A stretch of DNA of 11,918 nt from Acidimicrobiales bacterium (GTDB lineage: Bacteria; Actinomycetota; Acidimicrobiia; Acidimicrobiales; Ilumatobacteraceae). The stretch is taken from assembly GCA_030833305.1 (NCBI GenBank), contig JAURHL010000046.1:1-11918 (forward strand). The letters run 5' to 3'. Below, one piece after another: positions 6,702 through 11,918 of this stretch (position 1 is the first letter of the stretch; every line of letters starts with the position of its first letter). Under the pieces are notes generated by a model. It was not told the origin of the DNA and did no database searches. It saw nothing but the letters and a program-made list of their open reading frames with translations. The translations under genes and the position numbers were made by a program.

Positions 6702-7811
6702 ATGATCGACGTCGAGGAATTCGGACAACGCGCCAGTGAATGGCTCGCGGCGAACAAGCCCCGGGCGCCCCGCGATTACGGCGCGATCTGCCCGCCCGAT
6801 CTGGTGGACGCCGGCCTGGCGTGGCAACGACACCTCTACGCGTCGGGGTGGGCCGGTGTTCATTGGCCGACCGAGGTGGGCGGACAGGGACTGACCGCCG
6901 CGCACCAGGCCCAGTGGTTGTACGAGTGCGCGTTGGCCGGTGTGCCGGGCGTGTTCAACATGGTGGGTCTGGTGCTGGCCGGAGGCGCGATCCAGAAGTT
7001 CGGGACACCCGAGCAGCAGGAGCGGCACCTGAACGCGACTCTGCGCGCCGATCACGTGTGGTGCCAGTTGTTCAGCGAACCCGGGGCCGGAAGCGATCTG
7101 GGTTCGTTGAGCACCCGCGCGGTGCGTGACGGTGATCGGTACATCGTCAACGGACAGAAGGTGTGGTGCTCGGGTGGGCGCTACAGCAACTGGGGAATCC
7201 TGATGGCGCGCACGGACCTCGATGCCCCCAAGCACAAGGGGATCAGTTTCTTCTTGATGGACATGAGCCTGCCCGGAATCGAGATCCGACCGCTGAAGCA
7301 GATGACCGGTGAGGCCGAGTTCGACGAGGTGTTCTTCACCGACGTGGAGCTGCCCGCCGACGCGTTGCTCGGACCACTGCACGGTGGCTGGGGTGTCGGG
7401 ATGGCCGTGTTGACGTCCGAGCGCGGACACATCGGAACGAGCGTGATCTCGCTCGAGCGGCGACTGGAGTCGATCTCGCGGTTGGCTCAAGGGCGCGAGT
7501 TGAGCGCAACCGAGAAGCAAGAGCTGACGAAGTTGCTGTCGAAGGGCATGGCCTACAAGGCGATGGCGCAGCGACAAGGTCCGGTGGCCTCGACCGCCGC
7601 GTCGCTGATGAAGTTGGGAATCACCGAGATGATGTTCGACACGGCGATGCTGCGCGCCGACATCGCCGGGGTGGAGTCGACGTTGGAGGGGGCGGACGCC
7701 TTCGGGCTGTTGTCGGCCCCGGGGGGTCGGATCGCCGGCGGAACGAGCCAGGTACAGAGGAACATCATCGGGGAACGCCTGCTGGGCCTCCCCCGCGACC
7801 CCTCCCACTAA
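6702..7811 (+). CDS. fadE: Acyl-CoA dehydrogenase (FadE type), second copy
   Basis: This 369-residue FAD enzyme is a clear paralogue of the dehydrogenase at 2775-4010: CQLFSEPGAGSDL at 121-133, TRAVRDGDRYIVNGQKVW at 138-155 and GGTSQVQRNIIGERLLGLP at 346-364 match it closely. As in that copy, Gly replaces the MCAD-type C-terminal Glu, while Glu240 in LTSERGHIG lies exactly 119 residues after the Cys of CQLF, the same spacing as Glu225 in the other copy. It is shorter through a more compact C-terminal helical domain. It is third in the plus-strand operon, after the SDR, with a strong Shine-Dalgarno site. The two copies could act on successive substrates or form one mixed complex, as in actinobacterial steroid-degrading FadE pairs. 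Substrate unknown. The TAA stop is 4 bases before the large palindrome. Confidence 0.94.
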   Translation: MIDVEEFGQRASEWLAANKPRAPRDYGAICPPDLVDAGLAWQRHLYASGWAGVHWPTEVGGQGLTAAHQAQWLYECALAGVPGVFNMVGLVLAGGAIQKFGTPEQQERHLNATLRADHVWCQLFSEPGAGSDLGSLSTRAVRDGDRYIVNGQKVWCSGGRYSNWGILMARTDLDAPKHKGISFFLMDMSLPGIEIRPLKQMTGEAEFDEVFFTDVELPADALLGPLHGGWGVGMAVLTSERGHIGTSVISLERRLESISRLAQGRELSATEKQELTKLLSKGMAYKAMAQRQGPVASTAASLMKLGITEMMFDTAMLRADIAGVESTLEGADAFGLLSAPGGRIAGGTSQVQRNIIGERLLGLPRDPSH

Positions 7812-7815
7812 CCCC

Positions 7816-7888
7816 ACCAAAATGCGACAATTTGTCGCTTTGTGTACATGCCGCGTGTACACAAAGCGACAAATTGTCGCATTTTGGT
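7816..7888. repeat. Perfect 33-base inverted repeat with nested palindromes
   Basis: Arms at 7816-7848 and 7856-7888 are exact reverse complements, separated by TGCCGCG (7849-7855). Each arm holds a 15-base palindrome, GCGACAATTTGTCGC at 7824-7838 and GCGACAAATTGTCGC at 7866-7880, and ends inward with TGTACA. CCCAC (7804-7808) and GTGGG (7895-7899) could extend the stem past an internal loop. The arms are AT-richer than the flanking genes. As RNA either strand would fold into a very stable hairpin, and each inner palindrome followed by ATTTT looks like a short terminator, so it may end the fad operon and insulate the hydrolase gene. No transposase or target-site duplication is evident. A repetitive palindromic element or a paired protein-binding site are alternatives. 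Confidence 0.95.
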
Positions 7889-7982
7889 CATTGGGTGGGG
7901 GGGGAAGGTCGGCGGCAAAGATCGCCCCGTCGCCCGTAGAATTATCGCTCTTGGCCACCAACGGGATCATGGGTACACAATC
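7889..7982 (+). other. Intergenic leader region before the hydrolase gene
   Basis: This stretch holds an 8-base G run (7897-7904) beside the palindrome, a possible -10 hexamer and no recognisable gene. A reading frame from 7842 through here into the hydrolase exists, but its N-terminus would simply be the translated palindrome. Confidence 0.5.
7937..7942 (+). promoter_or_regulatory. Candidate -10 element of the hydrolase-PAP2 operon
   Basis: TAGAAT matches the consensus -10 at five of six positions and lies about 40 bases before the GTG at 7983. No good -35 is visible. The implied transcript has a short leader of roughly 30 bases. Confidence 0.35.
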
Positions 7983-8825
7983 GTGAAAGTCGCATCCGCC
8001 AACGGCGTCAAAGTCGAACTGCACGATCTGGGCGGCACCGGCCCCCACATGCTCATGTCCCACGCCAACGGGTTCCACGGCCTCTGCTGGAAGCCCGTGG
8101 CCGCCAACCTGAACAAGCGCTTCCATTGCTACGCCCACGACCACCGCGGGCACGGCGACACCGCCGCCCCCAAGGACTGGAAGGTTGCGTGGTCCGGTTA
8201 CGCCGCCGACGCCACCGCCGCCGCCAAGGCGGTAGCCCAGAAGGGCGGCATCATCGGCGTCGGTCACTCCATGGGAGGCGCCACGCTTCTTCTCACCGCG
8301 ATGAAGCACCCGGAACTCTTCCGCGGCCTGTTGCTGTACGAACCCATCCTCTTCCCCGACGATGTCCGTCGCCCCGCCAATCGTCCGAACGTTCTGGCCG
8401 AAGGCGCCGCCCGTCGCAAGCCGTCGTTCAAGTCACTCGACGAGGCCATCAAGAACTACTCGTCGAAACTGCCCATGTCGCACTTCACCCCCGAGGCCCT
8501 CGAGGCATACGTCCACGGTGGTTTCCGCAAGGGCGACGACGGCCTGATGCACCTGAAGTGCTCCCCCGAACTCGAATCGGAGAACTTCAAGAACCCGAAC
8601 ATCCCGAATCTCTGGAAGAAGCTCCCCGAGATCGGCATCCCCGTCTGGGTTCTGAGCGGTCATCCCGAGCCCTTCCAGCCCTCCGGGTTCGCCGAGGCCA
8701 TCGCCGACCGCCTGCCCAAGGGCAACCACATCGAGTACAGCGACCTCGACCACTTCGGCCCGTTCGTCGATCCGGTGCGCATCGCTCGCATCATCGACAC
8801 GTTCGCCGACACACTCGAGCCGTGA
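7983..8825 (+). CDS. Alpha/beta hydrolase
   Basis: This 280-residue serine hydrolase probably cleaves an ester or related bond; the substrate is unknown. The nucleophile elbow GHSMGG places Ser96, preceded by the oxyanion-region strand SHANGFHG at 26-33 and AHDHRGHGDT at 51-60. The catalytic His is probably His257 in DLDHFGPF. The acid is not obvious: no Asp sits at the usual place after strand 7, where SGHPEPF (225-231) offers Glu229. A lid region with charged residues lies at about 125-215. There is no signal peptide, so it is cytoplasmic. GTG at 7983 is the first codon after the palindrome region that gives a normal fold start (VKVASANGVKVELHDLG); the ribosome site is weak. It overlaps the PAP2 gene by 4 bases (GTGA), so the two are co-translated. 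Confidence 0.9.
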   Translation: MKVASANGVKVELHDLGGTGPHMLMSHANGFHGLCWKPVAANLNKRFHCYAHDHRGHGDTAAPKDWKVAWSGYAADATAAAKAVAQKGGIIGVGHSMGGATLLLTAMKHPELFRGLLLYEPILFPDDVRRPANRPNVLAEGAARRKPSFKSLDEAIKNYSSKLPMSHFTPEALEAYVHGGFRKGDDGLMHLKCSPELESENFKNPNIPNLWKKLPEIGIPVWVLSGHPEPFQPSGFAEAIADRLPKGNHIEYSDLDHFGPFVDPVRIARIIDTFADTLEP

Positions 8826-9415
8826 CCGGAACCATGACCGAACCCGTCGGATCCGAACACACGGCCGCACCGGGCTCGGGAGCGTTCGGTCCGAACATCG
8901 ATCGACTCGATCAACGGGCCGACCAACTCCTGGAACGCGTTCGCAATCATCCCGTGGCGGCCAAGACCTTCGAAGCCGCCAGCCATCTCGGGGATTTCAG
9001 CCTGATCTGGCATCTGGTCGGCACCGCGCGCGGCGTCACCAGCGGCAAGCGGGCCACGCAAGCCATCGCTCTTTCGGCTCTACTCGGCGCCGAGTCCCTC
9101 ATCGTCAACCAGGGAGTGAAGCGCATCTTCAAGCGCGAGCGCCCCACCGCCAGCGGCGACGAGCGGTTCGACGTTCGTACTCCGTCGACCAGCAGTTTTC
9201 CCAGTGGTCACGCCAGCTCCGCGGTCTTTGCCGCCACCGTTCTCACCACGTGGGACGGCAAGAAGTCGGCCCCCCTGTGGTTCGGTCTGGCCGCGGTGGT
9301 GGGAACCAGTCGCGCCTTCGTTCGCATCCACCACGCCAGCGACGTCATCGGTGGAGCGGCCGTGGGTCTCGGTCTCGGCTTGCTCGTTCGACCGATCGTC
9401 AAGCGTCTTCGCTGA
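8822..9415 (+). CDS. PAP2-family membrane phosphatase
   Basis: This 197-residue membrane protein carries the complete phosphatidic acid phosphatase type 2 signature: K-x6-RP at Lys100-Arg107-Pro108, PSGH at 127-130 with His130, and SR-x5-H-x3-D at Ser163-Arg164, His170 and Asp174. It would remove phosphate from a lipid phosphate such as phosphatidate or an isoprenyl diphosphate. Hydrophobic helices lie at about 79-95, 130-143, 151-167 and 175-192. A polar N-terminus of about 50 residues is cytoplasmic. GTG at 8822 gives a GTGA overlap with the hydrolase stop; ATG at 8834 is a close alternative. Neither has a strong ribosome site, which favours coupling. The 3' end overlaps the convergent peptidase gene by 17 bases. 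With a WS/DGAT gene nearby, making diacylglycerol is plausible, but undecaprenyl-pyrophosphate recycling is equally possible. Confidence 0.92.
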   Translation: MTGTMTEPVGSEHTAAPGSGAFGPNIDRLDQRADQLLERVRNHPVAAKTFEAASHLGDFSLIWHLVGTARGVTSGKRATQAIALSALLGAESLIVNQGVKRIFKRERPTASGDERFDVRTPSTSSFPSGHASSAVFAATVLTTWDGKKSAPLWFGLAAVVGTSRAFVRIHHASDVIGGAAVGLGLGLLVRPIVKRLR

Positions 9416-10520
9416 ACTCGATACGCGCTCGACCATCGCCCATCGTCAGAACACGCACCCTGAACCCGTCACCGGACCATTCCTCGCCTTCGCGCAACTC
9501 CCCCGAGACCAGGTACTGACGACGATCGAAGCCCGCGGCCCCGACCACCTCGATTCGATGCACGAGGACGAAGTCACCGTCATGGAACGCGTCGTCTCCC
9601 GTTGCTTCCACCAACTCCACGGAAGCGAACGTCGTCCCGTCGATCGGTACCGCCACCGCGATCGATTCCGATGAGGAAAGCCGTGAGCGCGAAACGATGT
9701 CGATGACTCGTGAATCGTCATCGGGCCACCAGCGCACGACTCGCTCCGGATCGATCCATCCGACCGCCAACAGATTCACCACCAGGATCCCCGGGCCATG
9801 ACGCAACGTGGCGTCCGTCTCGCGTGATGCGGCACTGTTGCTCATCAGATCGTAGGGACTGTCGTACACGACACCGTCGAGACTCTCGGCCGAGAGAGAG
9901 CTGTGCGGCCAGTCCAATCCGTGCCCCAACTCGTGTTCGATCAGATCGAGTGGAGGCACGCCCTCCCACACCGACATGAAGTCCGACGCTCCCACGTACA
10001 CGTACCGTCGCGTCACCGCGGCCGAGCAGTCGTCGTCGCACGACGTGCCCGGTCCACCTCGGCCACCCTCCGCCCCCTCGGCGTGTTGTGCGTCGGACAC
10101 CACGAGGACACCTTGGGCGTCCGGCGATGATTGCCCGAGCGCACGGTCAACGCACTGCTGGGAGGTTTCGGTGGTCAGAACGGAAACGTCGGTGGCGGCG
10201 GGGACGAATCGCACGGTGTAGCGGCCCCCGGACCATCGTTCGTAATACTCCGCGACCGGGGCCAGTTGCTCGACGATCTGGTCAGCGCCGTATTCCATAC
10301 GGTCATCGAGTTCGGCGTACAACGGATCAGTGGCGCCGATCGGAATCCGGCAAATCGCCACCTCCCAGACGTCCTCGCCGCGCGCCCGATCGAGGGCGGA
10401 TTCCGATGTCGCCATCAGGCGCTCCACGGGATCGGGGCGGCCGGACGAAGCGCCCGACCCGCAACCAACCCACATCGGCAACGTCACCGACAGCAGCACA
10501 GCTCCGGGAAATCGCTTCAT
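9399..10520 (-). CDS. Putative secreted metzincin-like zinc metalloprotease, probable lipoprotein
   Basis: This 373-residue protein is probably exported: MKRF plus a hydrophobic core ends at WVGC (Cys20), a lipobox-like site with an unusual Trp at -3. A zinc site HELGHGLDWPH at 196-206 supplies His196, His200, His206 and the base Glu197, matching HExxHxxxxxH; the Gly that metzincins usually have at position 8 is Asp here. A Met-turn candidate YDLMS (Met226) follows 20 residues later, as in the M6/M11 gametolysin-like peptidases, and LLAVGWIDPERVV at 250-262 resembles the segment after it. A pair of cysteines (CDDDC, 161-165) lies before the active site in a Gly-rich loop. The C-terminal 110 residues look beta-rich. 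It starts at ATG 10520, is divergent from the acyltransferase gene, and converges on PAP2. Substrate and exact family are unknown. Confidence 0.78.
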   Translation of the reverse strand: MKRFPGAVLLSVTLPMWVGCGSGASSGRPDPVERLMATSESALDRARGEDVWEVAICRIPIGATDPLYAELDDRMEYGADQIVEQLAPVAEYYERWSGGRYTVRFVPAATDVSVLTTETSQQCVDRALGQSSPDAQGVLVVSDAQHAEGAEGGRGGPGTSCDDDCSAAVTRRYVYVGASDFMSVWEGVPPLDLIEHELGHGLDWPHSSLSAESLDGVVYDSPYDLMSNSAASRETDATLRHGPGILVVNLLAVGWIDPERVVRWWPDDDSRVIDIVSRSRLSSSESIAVAVPIDGTTFASVELVEATGDDAFHDGDFVLVHRIEVVGAAGFDRRQYLVSGELREGEEWSGDGFRVRVLTMGDGRARIEFSEDA

Positions 10521-10529
10521 CGCCCCCGA

Positions 10530-10535
10530 ACCGTA
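10530..10535 (-). promoter_or_regulatory. Candidate -10 element of the metalloprotease gene
   Basis: TACGGT fits TAnnnT and ends 9 bases before the ATG at 10520. It overlaps by two bases the -10 candidate of the divergent gene, so both promoters would compete for the same 26-base gap. Confidence 0.35.
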
Positions 10536-10539
10536 GCCT
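10534..10539 (+). promoter_or_regulatory. Candidate -10 element of leaderless WS/DGAT promoter
   Basis: TAGCCT fits TAnnnT and ends 7 bases before the GTG at 10547, the same spacing as at the acyl-CoA synthetase gene. No ribosome site is present. Confidence 0.42.
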
Positions 10540-10546
10540 TGGCCCC

Positions 10547-11918
10547 GTGAACACCGGGATTCGCTTCGATCGCAAGATGTCCGAAGCCGAAGGCTTGATG
10601 TGGCGCCTCGACAAGGACCCGTATCTCACTTCCACCTTCGCCAATCTCTCGGTCCTCGATCGTGCCCCCGATTTCGATCGACTCCGCCGCCGGATGGAAC
10701 GCGCGTCCATCGCCATCCCTCGTCTGCGTCAACGCGTGCAGTCGTCTCCGGCGAACCTCACGCCGCCGTTGTGGGTCGACGATCCCGACTTCGACATCGA
10801 CTACCACGTCCGGCGCGTGTCGCTTCCGGCCCCGGGGTCCATGCGCCAGATGCTCGACCTGGCCACCCTCATCACCAACGACCCCTTCGATCGCACCCGA
10901 CCGTTGTGGCAGTTCGTCGTCATCGAAGGACTCGACGGCGATCGTGCGGTGCTGGTCGAGAAACTTCATCACTCCATCGCCGACGGCGAGGGCAGTGTGC
11001 AACTGTCGTTGCAGTTCTTCGACTTCGAACGGGACGCACCCGAACCCTCGCCGCTGGACTGGGAGCCGACAACGGACTCGACATCGATGCTCAACGTCGA
11101 TCTGTGGCGAGAGGTGTTGTCCGGACCGCTCAAGTTGCCGATGGCGTTGGTGAAGCAGATCCGTGATCTGGTCGCCGACCCCGCGCAGATTTCGGCCAAC
11201 GGTTCGGCGACCATCGACTCGTTGAGATCGGCGCTGGGTCAGATGACCGACGTCGAGCCGGCCCGCTCGCCGCTGTGGACCACCCGTTCGTTGCGCCGAC
11301 GCGCCGAGGTTCTCAGTGCCCCCTTCATCGACACCCGTGACGCCGCTCGCGCTCTCGGCGGAACTCTCAACACGGCGCTGCTGTGCGCCGCCGCTGACGC
11401 CGCCGGGCGTTATCACCGCGCCCTCGGTGCTCCCGTCGAACACCTCCGGGCGTCGATGGCCATCAGCACTCGCAAACAGACCGGTGACGGCGAGGCCACC
11501 AACGCGTTCTCGCTGGCCCGCATGCTGGTTCCCACCGCCGAGATGGAGGTGCGCGACCGATTCGCCGCGGTGAACACAGCGACCATCGATGCCACCGGTG
11601 CCTCGGCGGCCTCCCTGGTCGGCACTGCCGCCAGCCTCGCCACGTCACTCCCCACCGCCCTGATCACCCGGGTGGCCCGGCTGCAGTCCCAAACCGTCGA
11701 CTTCGCCACGTCGAACGTGAAGGGAACCCCGATGCCGGTGTTCGTCGCCGGATCGGAGATCGTCAACAACTTCCCCCTCGGCCCGCTCGGCGGAGTGGCC
11801 TTCAACCTCACCTTGCTCTCCCACGTCGGCAGCCTCGACATGGGGTTGAACTTGGACGCCGGAGCGATCAGTCATCCCGAGGTCTTGCGCGAGTGTTTGA
11901 ACGACGCGTTCGACGACC
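10547..11918 (+). CDS. Wax ester synthase/diacylglycerol acyltransferase (WS/DGAT), 3' end cut
   Basis: The open frame runs 457 codons from GTG 10547 to the window edge without a stop; the family is usually about 450-500 residues, so little is missing. It would transfer an acyl group from acyl-CoA to a diacylglycerol or a fatty alcohol, making triacylglycerol or wax ester storage lipid. The catalytic motif HHSIADG is at 141-147 (His141, His142, Asp146, Gly147), preceded by NDPFDRTRPLWQF at 111-123. The C-terminal WES/DUF1298 region shows TSNVKGTP near 387-394, NNFPLGPLGGVAFNLT near 407-422 and LSHVGSLDMGLNLD near 424-437, all typical. Both halves are intact. GTG 10547 is preceded by TAGCCT at a leaderless spacing and gives the standard N-terminus with MSEAEGLMWRLD. 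Which acceptor it prefers is not readable. Confidence 0.95.
   Translation, partial: MNTGIRFDRKMSEAEGLMWRLDKDPYLTSTFANLSVLDRAPDFDRLRRRMERASIAIPRLRQRVQSSPANLTPPLWVDDPDFDIDYHVRRVSLPAPGSMRQMLDLATLITNDPFDRTRPLWQFVVIEGLDGDRAVLVEKLHHSIADGEGSVQLSLQFFDFERDAPEPSPLDWEPTTDSTSMLNVDLWREVLSGPLKLPMALVKQIRDLVADPAQISANGSATIDSLRSALGQMTDVEPARSPLWTTRSLRRRAEVLSAPFIDTRDAARALGGTLNTALLCAAADAAGRYHRALGAPVEHLRASMAISTRKQTGDGEATNAFSLARMLVPTAEMEVRDRFAAVNTATIDATGASAASLVGTAASLATSLPTALITRVARLQSQTVDFATSNVKGTPMPVFVAGSEIVNNFPLGPLGGVAFNLTLLSHVGSLDMGLNLDAGAISHPEVLRECLNDAFDD

Noticed and set aside
7816..7888. CRISPR repeat or insertion-sequence end
   Set aside because: There is one inverted pair, no direct repeats with spacers, and no transposase or target duplication in the window.
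7897..7904. Run of eight G as a possible G-quadruplex
   Set aside because: Only one further GGG tract lies close by; four well-spaced tracts are not present, so I note the homopolymer but do not call a quadruplex.
7842..7982. N-terminal extension of the hydrolase from an ATG within the palindrome
   Set aside because: The first residues are the translated inverted repeat; because the repeat is self-complementary, nearly the same peptide (VHKATNCRILV) is read on both strands. This is a symmetry artefact, not a conserved N-terminus.
5730..8309. 859-codon open frame on the minus strand
   Set aside because: It runs antisense to the SDR, second fadE and part of the hydrolase, all of which have family motifs on the plus strand. 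Its His/Arg/Gly-rich product shows no domain; long antisense frames are expected in GC-rich codon usage.
10517..11443. 308-codon open frame on the minus strand
   Set aside because: It is antisense to the WS/DGAT gene, whose catalytic and C-terminal motifs are intact on the plus strand.

Overview
The window is GC-rich, gene-dense bacterial DNA. Gene content (several FadE-type acyl-CoA dehydrogenases, a FadD19-like acyl-CoA ligase, an MFE-2-type short-chain dehydrogenase, a WS/DGAT acyltransferase, a lipoprotein-based metal ABC transporter), frequent GTG starts and apparent leaderless -10/start arrangements suggest an actinobacterium. An Acidimicrobiia-like lineage is a guess from gene style; no rRNA or marker gene is present to prove it.

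Layout. 1-2097 (minus): a zinc/manganese-type ABC importer in the order znuA, znuC, znuB, with znuB cut by the left window edge. 2140-4010 (minus): an acyl-CoA dehydrogenase and a TetR regulator, joined by a 4-base stop/start overlap. 4011-4056: a 46-base divergent promoter region. 4057-7811 (plus): acyl-CoA synthetase, SDR 3-hydroxyacyl-CoA dehydrogenase-like protein and a second acyl-CoA dehydrogenase, the last two with strong Shine-Dalgarno sites. 7816-7888: a perfect 33-base inverted repeat with a 7-base spacer, each arm itself containing a 15-base palindrome. 7983-9415 (plus): an alpha/beta hydrolase overlapping a PAP2-family phosphatase. 9399-10520 (minus): a secreted metzincin-like zinc peptidase, converging on the PAP2 gene with overlapping 3' ends. 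10547 to the right edge (plus): a WS/DGAT acyltransferase lacking only its end.

How the genes fit together. The central block looks like a TetR-controlled acyl-CoA degradation module: the ligase activates a carboxylic acid, one or both dehydrogenases introduce the alpha,beta double bond, and the SDR oxidises a 3-hydroxyacyl-CoA. No hydratase or thiolase is visible, so the pathway would need partners elsewhere. To the right, PAP2 (possible phosphatidate to diacylglycerol), WS/DGAT (diacylglycerol to triacylglycerol, or wax ester) and a hydrolase could act in neutral-lipid turnover, but this link rests on proximity.

The least explained items are the nested palindrome at 7816-7888 and the recurring arrangement of a TAnnnT hexamer 6-9 bases before the start codon at five first-of-operon genes. 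I found no tRNA, rRNA, CRISPR array, transposase or phage gene.
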